A stretch of DNA of 64,000 nt from Terriglobales bacterium. Lineage in GTDB: Bacteria; Acidobacteriota; Terriglobia; Terriglobales; Acidobacteriaceae. The DNA is taken from positions 1-64,000 of the forward strand of contig DATMXP010000047.1 of assembly GCA_035561515.1 (NCBI GenBank). Reading direction: 5' to 3'. The first letter of the stretch is position 1. Every line of letters starts with the position of its first letter. A model generated the notes under the pieces. It worked only from the letters and a program-made list of their open reading frames with translations, made no database searches and was not told the origin of the DNA. This document shows, in pieces, positions 41,671-51,367 of the stretch. The translations under genes were made by a program, and so were the position numbers.

Positions 41671-43224
41671 TTAGTCGCGTTCTCGTTCGCGCTTGCGGCG
41701 AGGACGGGTCTTGATCCAGATGGGCGTGCCTTCGAATCCGAAGGCCTGACGAATCTGGTTTTCCAGGAAACGCTCGTAAGCGAAATGTAGCTTTACGTCC
41801 TTGTCGGTGAAGAGGATGAAGGTTGGCGGGGCGACCCGGGCCTGGGTCATGTACATGATCTTCACGCGGCGGCTGATCGGAACAGATGCGCGCTCGAAGT
41901 CGACGCTTTCGATGAAGCGGTTCATTTCACCGGTGGTAACCCGCTTGCGGCGTTCGGCGGCGACGCGCTCGATGGTCTCAAAGATTTTCGTTACATTCTT
42001 GCCGACGGTGGCCGTGGTGAAGATGACTGGGGCGTAGTGCAGGAACTTGAGTCCGGTGCGGACCTGCTGCTCGTACTGGCCCTGGTCGGCGGACTTCATG
42101 GCTTCGCGAACGCGCGAGCGGACCTTTCGCTCCAGACGGTCGGCTTCGACCGTGCCAGCCTTGTCGCGGAGTTCCTGGGCGCGGCGAAGTACGAGGTCCC
42201 ACTTGTTGACGATGATGATGACAGAGCGTCCGCTCTCGTGAGCGTAACCGGCGATGTTGGCGTCGAGCGCGGTGACGCCTTCGGAGGCATCGATGATGAG
42301 GAGCGAGACGTCGGCGGCTTCCATATGCTTGCGCGCCATTACGACGGAGAGCTTCTCGGCCATCAGGTCAGTCTTGCCCTTGCGACGGATACCGGCGGTA
42401 TCGATGAAGCGGAACTTCTGGCCATCGCGCTCGACGAGTTCGTCCACGGCATCGCGGGTAGTGCCGGCAATCGGCGAGACAATGGCGCGCGAGGTGCCGG
42501 TGAGCAGGTTGAGCAGCGTGGACTTGCCCACGTTGGGGCGACCGATGATGGCGATCTTGGTTTCTGAGGGAAGCTCGGTGTTTACAGGAGCCTCTTCTTC
42601 GTCGGTTTCGGCGCGACGAGGTTGCGGCAAGGCGGATTCCGAATCGATCTCGCGACGGTCGGCGGAAGCTTCGGGCATCGTGTCGGTTTCAACAGGGGCG
42701 ACGCTGTCCGGAATGACTTCGAGTACGGCTTCGAGCAGCTCGGCGACACCGTTGCCGTGCTCGGCGGAGACTGGAAGCAGGTTCTGGATGCCGAGGCGGC
42801 GGAAGTTTTCGGCGTACGGCTCGAGTTCGACGTTGTCGACCTTGTTCACGGCGAGGAAGAGCGGCTTGCCGGTCTTGAGAAGAAGGCGCGAGAGCTCCAG
42901 GTCGGGCTTGGCGAGCTCGGTGCGCGAGTCGACGACCATGACCACGGCATCGGCTTCATCGAGAGCGACTTTCGCCTGGCGGTAGATCTCGGCGGGAATG
43001 AGTTCCTTATCCTCGGGAATGATGCCGCCGGTGTCGATGACGCGCAGGCGGCGTCCGTTCCACTCGGTGGTGCCGTAGATGCGGTCGCGGGTGATACCGG
43101 GTTCGTCTCCGACGATGGCGCGACGGCGTCCAATGAGGCGGTTGAAGAGCGTGGACTTGCCGACATTAGGGCGTCCGACGATGGCTAGGGTGGGAAGATG
43201 ACGGGTTAGGTTGGTGTCTTGCAT
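41671..43224 (-). CDS. der: Ribosome biogenesis GTPase Der (EngA)
   Basis: Der is a double-GTPase needed for 50S subunit assembly. The 517-residue protein has two G domains, each with a GRPNVGKST P-loop (AIVGRPNVGKSTLFNRLIG near the start and IIGRPNVGKSTLLNLLTG in the middle), switch motifs GDEPGITRDRIYG and AGTTRDAVDELVE, and NKVD/NKWD guanine-binding motifs. A KH-like C-terminal domain ends in a basic tail (RPRRKRERERD). An acidic linker of about 45 residues separates the G domains. The start at 43224 gives the normal N-terminus. Confidence 0.96.
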   Translation of the reverse strand: MQDTNLTRHLPTLAIVGRPNVGKSTLFNRLIGRRRAIVGDEPGITRDRIYGTTEWNGRRLRVIDTGGIIPEDKELIPAEIYRQAKVALDEADAVVMVVDSRTELAKPDLELSRLLLKTGKPLFLAVNKVDNVELEPYAENFRRLGIQNLLPVSAEHGNGVAELLEAVLEVIPDSVAPVETDTMPEASADRREIDSESALPQPRRAETDEEEAPVNTELPSETKIAIIGRPNVGKSTLLNLLTGTSRAIVSPIAGTTRDAVDELVERDGQKFRFIDTAGIRRKGKTDLMAEKLSVVMARKHMEAADVSLLIIDASEGVTALDANIAGYAHESGRSVIIIVNKWDLVLRRAQELRDKAGTVEADRLERKVRSRVREAMKSADQGQYEQQVRTGLKFLHYAPVIFTTATVGKNVTKIFETIERVAAERRKRVTTGEMNRFIESVDFERASVPISRRVKIMYMTQARVAPPTFILFTDKDVKLHFAYERFLENQIRQAFGFEGTPIWIKTRPRRKRERERD

Positions 43225-43297
43225 TCGAGTTGCACAAAAATAGGAGAACCGGCCGATATCGCGTTCTCCCAACAGCTATTATAGATATTCACTCACC

Positions 43298-45295
43298 TTG
43301 GCGACTCCGTCCCAACCCGCGACGTTTACCCTGCACGGCTTTTTTGCGCCGGGAGGGCTGCTTTCGCGTGCGCATCCGGCGTACGAATACCGACGTGGGC
43401 AGCTGGAAATGGCGAAGGCCGTTGAGCAGGCGCTCGAAGAGAAGCGCCACCTGATCGTGGAGGCCGGAACAGGCACGGGCAAGACATTGGCGTACCTGTT
43501 GCCGTCGTTGCGATCGGGCAAGCGGGTGATCATCTCCACCGGCACGAAGAACCTGCAAGAGCAGCTTTTCTATAAAGACGTTCCGTTTCTTCAAAAGCAC
43601 CTGGGCGAGTTGAAAGTCTGCTACATGAAAGGGCGGAACAACTATCTGTGCCGGAAGAAGCTGTACGAACTCGCGGACCAGCCGATCCTGAGCGGGCTGG
43701 AGGAAATCGATCACTTCCGCGCGATCGTCGATTGGGACAAGACGACCACGACCGGCGACAAGGCCGAACTGGCGGTGCTGCCGGAGTCGTCGCAGGTATG
43801 GGACAAACTGGATGCTCGTGCCGACACCTGCATCGGCCAGAAGTGTACGTATTTTGACCGGTGCTTTATCACCGAGATGCGGCGCAAGGCCCTGGAGAGC
43901 GACATCATCATCGTGAACCACCATCTGTTTTTCGCGGACCTGGCGATCAAGATGGCGGCCGATGAGGCTCCGGACGTGGGCGTGCTGCCCGATGCGGCGG
44001 CGGTGATCTTCGACGAGGCGCATGAGCTGGAGGAAGTGGCGTCAAGCTACTTTGGGGTGGGCGTAAGCACGGCGCGGATCGAGGAACTGGCACGCGATAC
44101 GGAAAACGCGGTGATCAAGGCGAAGGCGATGTCCGCGTCGATGACGCAGGCATTGAAGTCGTTGAGAGAGCGCTCGCAGTTCTTCTTTGCGCTGCTGCCG
44201 GAGAATGACAATCGGTTTGCGTTCGAAGGGCGTCGCGACTTTCTGGAGCACAACGGAGACGAGTATCTGGGATTGCAGAATGCCATCGGGCGTATTGCGG
44301 CGGAGCTGGAGCTGGTGAAACCGATCCCGGAAGAGGCGCAATCGCTAAGCCGCAGGGCGAAGGAGATGCAGATGCAACTCGGCTTCCTGATGGAAACCGA
44401 GGACCGGAATACGGTGTTCTGGATTGAGCGTCGAGGCGGATTTAAGAACGGGACGCAGAGGGGCCGCAAGCCAGAACGGAATCCGTTAAGCCGGCAGCAT
44501 GTCTTTCTCCAGGCGACGCCAATTGATGTGTCGGCGATCTTGCGGCAGGTGTTGTTTGAGAGGCTGGACACGGCGATCCTCACATCGGCGACGCTTGCTG
44601 TCGGTGGCGGTTTTGAGTATCTGCGCCGGCGATTGGGCGTGGACAACGCACGCGAGCTGATTGTGACTTCGCACTTCGACTACGAGGCGCAGGCGCTGTT
44701 GTACATCCCGCCGGATTTGCCGGAACCGAATGCACCGCATTTTGCTGCCAAGGCGTCGAATACCATTCGCCGGATTCTCGAGCGTTCGCAGGGACGCGCC
44801 TTCGTGCTGTTCACCAGCTACGCGCAGATGCGTGAAGTGCACGACCGTTTGCTGGGTGAACTGGAGTATCCGATGCTGTTGCAGGGTACAGCCCCAAAGA
44901 CGGCGCTGCTGGAGGAATTTCGGACTACGCCCAACTGCGTGTTGTTTGCGACGTCGTCGTTCTGGCAGGGTGTCGATGTGCAGGGCGAACAGTTGAGTTG
45001 CGTCATCATCGACCGCCTGCCGTTTGCGGTGCCGAGCGATCCGGTGGTCAAAGCGCGTGTGGATGCGATCAATGACGATGGCGGAAACGCCTTCTATGAC
45101 TACCAGGTGCCGTCGGCGGTCATTACGCTGAAGCAGGGTTTTGGACGGCTGATCCGGTCGTTGAACGATCGTGGCGTGCTGGCGCTGCTGGACAATCGGA
45201 TTCTGAAAAAGCCCTACGGCAAAGTCTTCCTAAGCAGCCTGCCTCCCTACAGGCGAACCACAAATTTGAGCGACGTGGAAGCGTTCTTCTCGTAA
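43298..45295 (+). CDS. DinG/XPD-type ATP-dependent DNA helicase
   Basis: This 665-residue superfamily 2 helicase probably unwinds DNA 5'-3'. Motif I is VEAGTGTGKTLAYLLPSL, the Walker B box is VIFDEAHELEE, and motif VI lies in QGFGRLIRS. Four Cys residues (YLC, then TCIGQKCTYFDRC) match the iron-sulphur cluster of DinG/XPD. The first in-frame start is TTG at 43298, with a weak ribosome binding site, so the exact start is uncertain. It is divergent from der and followed by dus 58 bases on. Confidence 0.88.
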   Translation: MATPSQPATFTLHGFFAPGGLLSRAHPAYEYRRGQLEMAKAVEQALEEKRHLIVEAGTGTGKTLAYLLPSLRSGKRVIISTGTKNLQEQLFYKDVPFLQKHLGELKVCYMKGRNNYLCRKKLYELADQPILSGLEEIDHFRAIVDWDKTTTTGDKAELAVLPESSQVWDKLDARADTCIGQKCTYFDRCFITEMRRKALESDIIIVNHHLFFADLAIKMAADEAPDVGVLPDAAAVIFDEAHELEEVASSYFGVGVSTARIEELARDTENAVIKAKAMSASMTQALKSLRERSQFFFALLPENDNRFAFEGRRDFLEHNGDEYLGLQNAIGRIAAELELVKPIPEEAQSLSRRAKEMQMQLGFLMETEDRNTVFWIERRGGFKNGTQRGRKPERNPLSRQHVFLQATPIDVSAILRQVLFERLDTAILTSATLAVGGGFEYLRRRLGVDNARELIVTSHFDYEAQALLYIPPDLPEPNAPHFAAKASNTIRRILERSQGRAFVLFTSYAQMREVHDRLLGELEYPMLLQGTAPKTALLEEFRTTPNCVLFATSSFWQGVDVQGEQLSCVIIDRLPFAVPSDPVVKARVDAINDDGGNAFYDYQVPSAVITLKQGFGRLIRSLNDRGVLALLDNRILKKPYGKVFLSSLPPYRRTTNLSDVEAFFS

Positions 45296-45353
45296 CTTCC
45301 GGATATCTCTTTCATTCCAGTAGGGCAAGGCCACCGCAGGTTAAAATGGGAGT

Positions 45354-46448
45354 GTGCGCAAGTACTGGGAAACTCCGCTTTCTACGCCGCCCGCTCCTCC
45401 CCAGGCCCGGGTGCCGGAGTCGTTCCATATCGGAAACGTGCGCATTGCTCCAGCCACGGTGCTCGCGCCGATGGCCGGCGTCACCGACACCGTTTTCCGA
45501 CGCTTCATCCGCAACGTAAACCTCAAGCCCTCCGACGACCACCTGCTCACCGGACGGGAGTCCGGATGCGGGCTCATTATGACGGAGTTCACCTCGGCGG
45601 ACGGCGTGGCTCGCTCGCGGGTGGCCAAGGCAAAACGCTATCTCGCGTTTTACCCCGATGAGCATCCCATTTCCGCCCAACTCTTTGGATCGAACCCGGA
45701 GACAATGGCGGACGCCGCGCGTCTCTGCCAAGACTTCGGCTTCGACATCGTGGACCTTAACCTCGGGTGCCCCGCCAAGCGCGTGGTGAAGTGCAACGGG
45801 GGCAGCGGATTGCTGCGCGACCTTCCGCAAATCGGGAAGATTTTTGAAGCCATCCGCAAGGCCGTGACGATTCCATTTACGGTGAAGTTCCGCGCCGGGT
45901 GGAATGACAGCGAAATCGTTTGCGTGGAGTTGGCGAAATTAGCTGAAAGCTGTGGACTGCAAGCAGTCGCCCTTCACGCGCGTACCCGCGAACAGGGCTA
46001 TGCCGGAAATGCGCGCTGGGAGTGGATTCAGCATGTGAAGGAAGCGGTGAAGGTCCCAGTCATCGGCAATGGTGACATCCGCTGCCCCGAAGATGCCGCC
46101 ACCATGGTTGCGCAGACCGGGTGCGATGCCGTCATGATCGGGCGCACAGCCGCGTCCAATCCGTGGATTTTCCGCCAGATTGCACAGTACAACGAAACCG
46201 GGCGCTACGATGAACCGACCGAAGCCGACCGCTATAACATGATCCGGACTTATTTCGAAATGCTGATCGCCGAAGGTAACGGCGGCGGTGTCGGCAAAAT
46301 GAAACAGTTCGTCTCCTGGTTCACTCACGGCGTGCGCAACGGCAGCCAATTGCGCGCAGCCGTTTATGAAAAGCATAACGAGAACGAAATCCTCGACAAC
46401 GTGAACCGGTTCTTCGAATCCATCCTCAGCACTCCTGCCCCGTTGTAA
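45354..46448 (+). CDS. tRNA-dihydrouridine synthase (Dus)
   Basis: Dus enzymes reduce uridines in the tRNA D-loop using FMN and NADPH. The 364-residue protein shows the family segments VLAPMAGVTDTVFRRFI, the catalytic-Cys motif LNLGCPAKRVVKCNGGSGLL, ALHARTREQGYAG and VIGNGDIRCPEDA. It is closest to the DusB type in pattern. The start is GTG at 45354. It lies downstream of the helicase gene, possibly in one transcript. Confidence 0.93.
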   Translation: MRKYWETPLSTPPAPPQARVPESFHIGNVRIAPATVLAPMAGVTDTVFRRFIRNVNLKPSDDHLLTGRESGCGLIMTEFTSADGVARSRVAKAKRYLAFYPDEHPISAQLFGSNPETMADAARLCQDFGFDIVDLNLGCPAKRVVKCNGGSGLLRDLPQIGKIFEAIRKAVTIPFTVKFRAGWNDSEIVCVELAKLAESCGLQAVALHARTREQGYAGNARWEWIQHVKEAVKVPVIGNGDIRCPEDAATMVAQTGCDAVMIGRTAASNPWIFRQIAQYNETGRYDEPTEADRYNMIRTYFEMLIAEGNGGGVGKMKQFVSWFTHGVRNGSQLRAAVYEKHNENEILDNVNRFFESILSTPAPL

Positions 46449-46861
46449 TCATGTGCAGCAGATCGCAGATTTGCTGAAAAAGCCTGAAGCAAATTTGCGA
46501 ACAGTTGCACCACGCCTGTGGCGAATCCCCGTTGTGCGGAAAAACTGGCTACGAACGCCGTGTTTCACCTTGACTTGCTAAAACTCCAGTGGTAACTAGT
46601 TTCGTCCTTGCGCATTGTTGTCGCCGCGAACAATCTACCGCTCGCGCGATGTGCAGGTCCAAAGCTTGAGTGTTCGGCGAATTGTCTGTCTGTAGCGGGA
46701 GCTGCAAATCAGCTGAATCTGCATAACTGAACCTCCGTCGGAAAGGAACCAAATTAGCCTCATGAACAAGCATCGCGATTCTGTTAGGCGCCGCCGCGGA
46801 GATTTAGTTCGTCTGTCAAACAATCGTGTGAGTTAACTGTTCACTAGAGAGGAACACGACC
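46449..46861. other. Intergenic region upstream of the GH30 gene
   Basis: No gene is supported in these 413 bases. A weak inverted repeat ATTGTT-N9-AACAAT lies at 46614-46634. A ribosome binding site (GAGAGGAAC) precedes the GH30 start. I see no clear promoter. Confidence 0.4.
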
Positions 46862-48613
46862 ATGAGCAGTGTCCGTAAAGCCGTTGTCATCGCCTTTCTG
46901 TTGCTGCTGGTACCTGCTGCGTTTGCACAGGCCACCGGCGCAATCGATTTCACCTCGAATCTGCAGCGCATAGACGGATTTGGCGCTGCCATCGCATTTC
47001 AGCGTAGCAACCTGATGCACGGCTTAACGGGCCTGACGCCGGAGAACCAGGCAAGGTTGATGGACCTACTGTTCAGTCAAAAGCGCGGCATCGGGCTCAG
47101 CATCGTACGTTTGGGCGTGGGCTCTTCGCCAACTGCGGAACCCTACGACAGCATGCACTCCATTCAGCCAGTCGATCCAGGCGGACCAGATGCTCCACCG
47201 CAGTATGTATGGAACCACGACGATGATGGCCAGGTGTGGGTCTCGACCCAGGCGTCTTTGTACGGCGTGCGGCGTTTCCTGGCGTCGCCATGGAGCGCGC
47301 CCGGTTACATGAAAACCAATGGTACAGACAAGAACGGCGGGAGTCTGTGCGGGCTGACGGGGACTACTTGCGCGAGTGGTGACTGGCGGCAGGCGTATGC
47401 CAACTACCTCGCACAGTACCTTAAGTTCTACCAGCAGGAAGGCCTGCAGATCACGGACTTCTCGCTGCAGAACGAACTGAACTTCACGGCGACCTACGCG
47501 TCCATGCGGTACACAACCGGACAGGCGGTCGAGATGATCAAGATTCTCGGCCCGACGATCAAGGCAGCAAGCCCGACCACCAACATTGTTTGTTGCGAAC
47601 CAGCACAATGGAACTCAGGACCGGCATACAACAGCGCGATCCTTGCCGATCCCGTGGCAAGCAGCTATACGGACATTTTTGCCGGACATGAATACGGCAG
47701 CGCTGCGAGAACGCCTTATGCCGGGGGTAAGACAGTCTGGATGACCGAATGGGGTTTGAACGGAAGCACTTGGAACGCCGCCTGGGATCTGAATGAAACG
47801 CAGTCGCGAGCTTTTGTGCTGGCGAACGACATCATGGATGCTCTGAGACTTGGAAATATCAATGCCTATGTCTATTGGGTCGCAGGTTCACTAGGCGCGA
47901 CTAGGGCGTTTGTTCAGATTCCCAATCCAGGCCCTGACTTCGTGGTTTCCAAGCGGCTGTACGCGATGGGAGCGTTCAGCAAGTTCATCCGGCCGAATGC
48001 ATACCGAGTGTCGGCGAACACAACCAACAGCAATGTGAAGATCACGGCCTTCCGGAATGCCAGCGGCAGCAAGGTGATCGAGATCATCAACAATGCAACT
48101 ACCCCAATTCAGGGTACCTATACATTGGACGCGGGCTCAGCCGATGCCGTTCCCACGACCTATGTGTCGGACGAGACACACGACATTGGGGAAGTAGGAA
48201 ATGCGACCATCAGCGGTACAACGTTGACAGTGACCCTGCCGCGGCGCTCTCTCACGACGATTGTTCTGCCGCCGCAAAATATTGAGGGCACTGAGCAACT
48301 GGCCGCGACCACGACCCTGAGCAAATTCGGTGATGGCACGTATCAGGCAACAGTGAAGATCACGAACAAGGGAACCGGCACGATCGAGAATGTGTCGCTA
48401 ACGTCGGCACTCCTGGGCGCCGCCACCGGGACGACCTTACCGGAATCGGAACTGCCGCAGTCGCTGGGCAGCATCGCGCCCGGAGGATACATGACGACCA
48501 GCGTCACATTCCCCGCCAGCGCTGGCCCGTCAGGTTCGGCGTCGGTAGCCCGATTCACCGGCACGTATGACGGCGGAACCTTTTCCACCGGCCTGCGCGT
48601 CATGCTGCCCTAG
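46862..48613 (+). CDS. Secreted glycoside hydrolase family 30 enzyme
   Basis: This 583-residue secreted enzyme has a signal peptide (AVVIAFLLLLVPAAFAQ) and a GH30-type barrel: QRIDGFGAAIAFQRSN at the start, the acid/base Glu in FSLQNELNFT and the nucleophile Glu in VWMTEWGLNG. A beta-sandwich domain (about 385-470) and a C-terminal Ig-like domain (about 475-583, VKITNKGTGTIENVSLTSAL) follow. GH30 members cut xylans, beta-glucans or glucosylceramides; the exact substrate is not clear. It is transcribed alone with a strong terminator. Confidence 0.88.
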   Translation: MSSVRKAVVIAFLLLLVPAAFAQATGAIDFTSNLQRIDGFGAAIAFQRSNLMHGLTGLTPENQARLMDLLFSQKRGIGLSIVRLGVGSSPTAEPYDSMHSIQPVDPGGPDAPPQYVWNHDDDGQVWVSTQASLYGVRRFLASPWSAPGYMKTNGTDKNGGSLCGLTGTTCASGDWRQAYANYLAQYLKFYQQEGLQITDFSLQNELNFTATYASMRYTTGQAVEMIKILGPTIKAASPTTNIVCCEPAQWNSGPAYNSAILADPVASSYTDIFAGHEYGSAARTPYAGGKTVWMTEWGLNGSTWNAAWDLNETQSRAFVLANDIMDALRLGNINAYVYWVAGSLGATRAFVQIPNPGPDFVVSKRLYAMGAFSKFIRPNAYRVSANTTNSNVKITAFRNASGSKVIEIINNATTPIQGTYTLDAGSADAVPTTYVSDETHDIGEVGNATISGTTLTVTLPRRSLTTIVLPPQNIEGTEQLAATTTLSKFGDGTYQATVKITNKGTGTIENVSLTSALLGAATGTTLPESELPQSLGSIAPGGYMTTSVTFPASAGPSGSASVARFTGTYDGGTFSTGLRVMLP

Positions 48614-48633
48614 TTAAAGTACGTCTACTACTT

Positions 48634-48657
48634 AGCCCAGCCCTATTCGGCTGGGCT
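48634..48657 (+). terminator. Terminator after GH30
   Basis: AGCCCAGCC and GGCTGGGCT form a nine-base stem with a six-base loop, followed by TTTTTCT. Confidence 0.9.
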
Positions 48658-48674
48658 TTTTCTCGGAAAAGAAA

Positions 48675-48702
48675 AAGGCACCGCCTGGCGGAGCGGTGCC
48701 TT
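48675..48702 (-). terminator. Terminator of the BON gene
   Basis: AAGGCACCGC and GCGGTGCCTT form a ten-base stem. On the minus strand it is followed by TTTCTTTT. It lies just beyond the minus-strand BON gene. Confidence 0.85.
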
Positions 48703-48721
48703 CGCATTGCCTGACGCGCGC

Positions 48722-49501
48722 TTACCTGACGGCCACCTGATTGGGTGTAGTCAGATGGTTCTCGACGGAAAATCCGCCGAAGACCTGTCCGGCGCGCATT
48801 CCGGCAATCGTCTTGTCAAATTCCGAATCGACCTTTCCGTACAAGCCGATCTTGCCGCGATCCACGATGATCTTGATCGGCCGAACCGGATCCAACGCGT
48901 ACTTCGAGAGCGAGTTGTCGCCGTAGATCGCTCGATACAAGCGAGCCCGGAGCTGGTCGTCGTAGGGCGAAGCCGGCAGAACGTTCAGGTTATTCACCAC
49001 TTCCTTCACGCCCTTCATGCTCTGTGCTTCGGCCAAAGCCGAGTTGTACGCCGGGTAGTCCATCACCTGTCCGCTGAGCGTCACCACGCCATCCTTCACC
49101 GCCAGGTGAATGGCATTAAACGCGTTGTCTGCCCAGCCTACCCGGTCGTGGGCCAGCCTCTTCGAAAGCTGGTTAAACAGCTCCGAGTCGGGAACAGTTG
49201 ACGTGACTTCGATCAGGTTACGAACGCCGTTAACCTGCTTCGAGCTCTTGCGAACCTGTTTCGCGGCATCGAGTTTGTCCTTAAGGGTTTGTACCTTTCC
49301 GGTCAGGGTCACAATGCCGTCTTCCACCGTGGAACGGACGTTCTGGAAATCAGAATCCTTCTCCAGCTTCTGCACCACGCTGGCCTGAATCTCCGAATCG
49401 TAGCGACCGGCGGCAGTCGTGCTCGCCTGGGCCACTGGGCCGAGCGTCATCAGAGCCGCCAGAGCGACGACGGGAGCCATGTTCTTCCATTTGTCTTTCA
49501 T
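48722..49501 (-). CDS. BON-domain periplasmic protein (OsmY-like)
   Basis: This 259-residue secreted protein has a signal peptide (PVVALAALMTLGPVAQAS) and three BON repeats, seen as VEDGIVTLTGKVQTLKDKLD, VKDGVVTLSGQVMDYPAYNS and VDRGKIGLYGKVDSEFDKTI. BON domains bind phospholipid membranes, and OsmY-like proteins help outer-membrane protein folding and stress survival. I set the start at 49501, where GGAGG is eight bases upstream. The ATG at 49510 overlaps the GGAGG itself and is less likely. Confidence 0.88.
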   Translation of the reverse strand: MKDKWKNMAPVVALAALMTLGPVAQASTTAAGRYDSEIQASVVQKLEKDSDFQNVRSTVEDGIVTLTGKVQTLKDKLDAAKQVRKSSKQVNGVRNLIEVTSTVPDSELFNQLSKRLAHDRVGWADNAFNAIHLAVKDGVVTLSGQVMDYPAYNSALAEAQSMKGVKEVVNNLNVLPASPYDDQLRARLYRAIYGDNSLSKYALDPVRPIKIIVDRGKIGLYGKVDSEFDKTIAGMRAGQVFGGFSVENHLTTPNQVAVR

Positions 49502-49517
49502 GGTCGTCATCCTCCTA

Positions 49518-49535
49518 ACTAACCAGTTGGTTAGT
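49518..49535. promoter_or_regulatory. Palindromic operator candidate upstream of the BON gene
   Basis: ACTAACCA-GT-TGGTTAGT is an 18-base inverted repeat with perfect eight-base arms, a form typical of TetR-family operators. It lies just upstream of the ribosome binding site. No TetR gene is in the window. Confidence 0.55.
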
Positions 49536-49754
49536 CACATCTTGTTAGATGTAACCCGGTGCCAAAAGATTCGACTCGCAGCCCCGAATCGGGGGTTCCG
49601 CTTTGCGACGGGCTCACCATTTTTAGACATTTCCCCTGGCTTAAATTGTCAATTTGAGATGCGATTTCGTCCCCTCGACTAGCAGAATCAATCACTTAGC
49701 TGTGGCGAGCTGTATGCAGCTAAAACCCGAAAGGAGCTCGTCTGAGGTGTGCAT

Positions 49755-50576
49755 ATGAGCAATGGTGAGAACCCGGTCGATCACGGCCTGCTCTTCTTCT
49801 ACGTTTGCTTTGCGAAGTTCATGGGCATTGAGTGCCCGTTCCAAGACTTGAAATCTCAAAGCGAAGCGCAGGCCACCCAGTTTGTCAGCAAAATCGACCA
49901 GCGCACCACACCGGTTGATCTCCGGCGATTCCTCCAGCAGGAAACGAAGCTAGGCGAGCCCGTCCTACGCCTTTTGGCGAAACACTTTCTTCACCAGCAC
50001 GCTTCGGACAAGCTCTTCCTTGTGGTTGCCGAATACCTGTATACGGCATCACCCGAGTGGTTCCACAGCCAGGCGACCGTCTCGATGGCGGAGGTGGCCG
50101 AGGTTCTGGAGCCGGTTCTTGGACAAGCAGGCGAGCTGCCCGCCTGGACACCGGAGTTGGAGAAGCTGATCGAGGAGCTATCGGCGTATGAACATCTCCA
50201 CGACCTTGCACGTTTCGACCTTTTCGACCGCGGCCGCAAACTGAAAGCCAGAGTTTCCGCCGCGGGCATGAACACCATGGGCCTGGTGACGTTTGCGCGT
50301 TTCAACTATCTGCTTCGAAAAACGTTCAGCCGCTTATGGGACGCCGAAGTGTGGTGGATTGAGCAGGCGCTGATCGAGTTGGAATCCCGGGCGGAGTTCT
50401 TTATCGATTGCAGCGAGATCGGGCTCTCCCCGATCGTGCCGACGAACGAGCTGTTCGAAATGGTATGCGAGTGGAAGCGTCCCTCGTTCAACGATTACGC
50501 AAACGACGTCACATATCAGAAGGTGCAGAAGATCCGGCAAATTTTGGAAACAGCGCTTCTGCCGGAACCGGCTTAG
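49755..50576 (+). CDS. Hypothetical cytosolic helical protein
   Basis: I do not recognise this 273-residue protein. It has no signal peptide or membrane helix and appears mainly helical (VSMAEVAEVLEPVLGQAG, WTPELEKLIEELSAYEHLHD, VWWIEQALIELESRAEFFID). The start is ATG 49755 with GAGG seven bases before it; GTG 49749 is an alternative. It ends with a four-base tail-to-tail overlap with the receiver-PilZ gene. Confidence 0.7.
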   Translation: MSNGENPVDHGLLFFYVCFAKFMGIECPFQDLKSQSEAQATQFVSKIDQRTTPVDLRRFLQQETKLGEPVLRLLAKHFLHQHASDKLFLVVAEYLYTASPEWFHSQATVSMAEVAEVLEPVLGQAGELPAWTPELEKLIEELSAYEHLHDLARFDLFDRGRKLKARVSAAGMNTMGLVTFARFNYLLRKTFSRLWDAEVWWIEQALIELESRAEFFIDCSEIGLSPIVPTNELFEMVCEWKRPSFNDYANDVTYQKVQKIRQILETALLPEPA

Positions 50577-51253
50577 GAAAGCGCTTCCAGCCGCATACCC
50601 AGCCACTCGCAGAGCTTTTCACGGTTCGACGTAGAAACGGACTCAAAGCGGAGTCCGGCCCGGCCCATCGCGTCTTTCCAGACAACAATCGCGCGCAGGT
50701 CGAACTCTGGTTGCACCCCTGGAAGCGAAAAGCGAGCCTTCACCAGCCCGTTGATCTGAAGCTCTCGCTCGGACTTAAGCGCCATCCCGCCTTCGCTGAT
50801 ATTCATGGCAGTCGCGCGAATGAGCGTCGTCTCGTCGGGGCTGATCTCGACCGTGGTGTCCAACGGGCAGCGAAAATAGCGGCGGCGCTCCTGCATGATG
50901 AGGCCGTAAGCGGCGCGAAGACTGCTGCGCGCACTCTCCAGCGTTATCGGTTTTTGCAGTGCCAAATTAGCGCCACGGTCAAACGCGGCCGGCAAACCCA
51001 TGTCGCTCGATACGATCGCGAACGTTAACGACCGCACGTTGCTAGGTGATTTGCGGATGGACTCCAGGAAGTCCGGCGCGCCTTGCACATCGCAATCAAC
51101 GATGAGTGCGTCAAATTTGTGGTCCCGAATGTCCTCGGACGCCCAGGAAGCGCTCGAATATAGCTCCACACCAATGCCCAGATCCTGAAGTGCCTGTTGG
51201 AACACTTCGGTTAAGTCTTGGTCTTCGGTGAGTAACAACGAGCGGACGTCCAT
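50573..51253 (-). CDS. Receiver-PilZ protein, c-di-GMP-responsive
   Basis: The 226-residue protein has an N-terminal receiver domain (Asp53 in FDALIVDCDVQG, KP in LALQKPI) and a C-terminal PilZ domain. The PilZ ligand motifs are ERRRYFRCPL (RxxxR type) and NISEGGMAL (NxSxxG), which bind cyclic di-GMP. It probably couples phosphorylation and c-di-GMP to a surface or motility output. Together with the HD-GYP protein at 10270-12327 it indicates active c-di-GMP signalling. Confidence 0.9.
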   Translation of the reverse strand: MDVRSLLLTEDQDLTEVFQQALQDLGIGVELYSSASWASEDIRDHKFDALIVDCDVQGAPDFLESIRKSPSNVRSLTFAIVSSDMGLPAAFDRGANLALQKPITLESARSSLRAAYGLIMQERRRYFRCPLDTTVEISPDETTLIRATAMNISEGGMALKSERELQINGLVKARFSLPGVQPEFDLRAIVVWKDAMGRAGLRFESVSTSNREKLCEWLGMRLEALS

Positions 51254-51367
51254 TGCTTTGAATAGTAGCTCAATTTGACGATAACTGCCTGAGTACTAAA
51301 GTGAGGATGCGAAATCCGAAACATGCCCATGGAGAACGAATTCCGTCCAGCACGCTACAATACGAAT

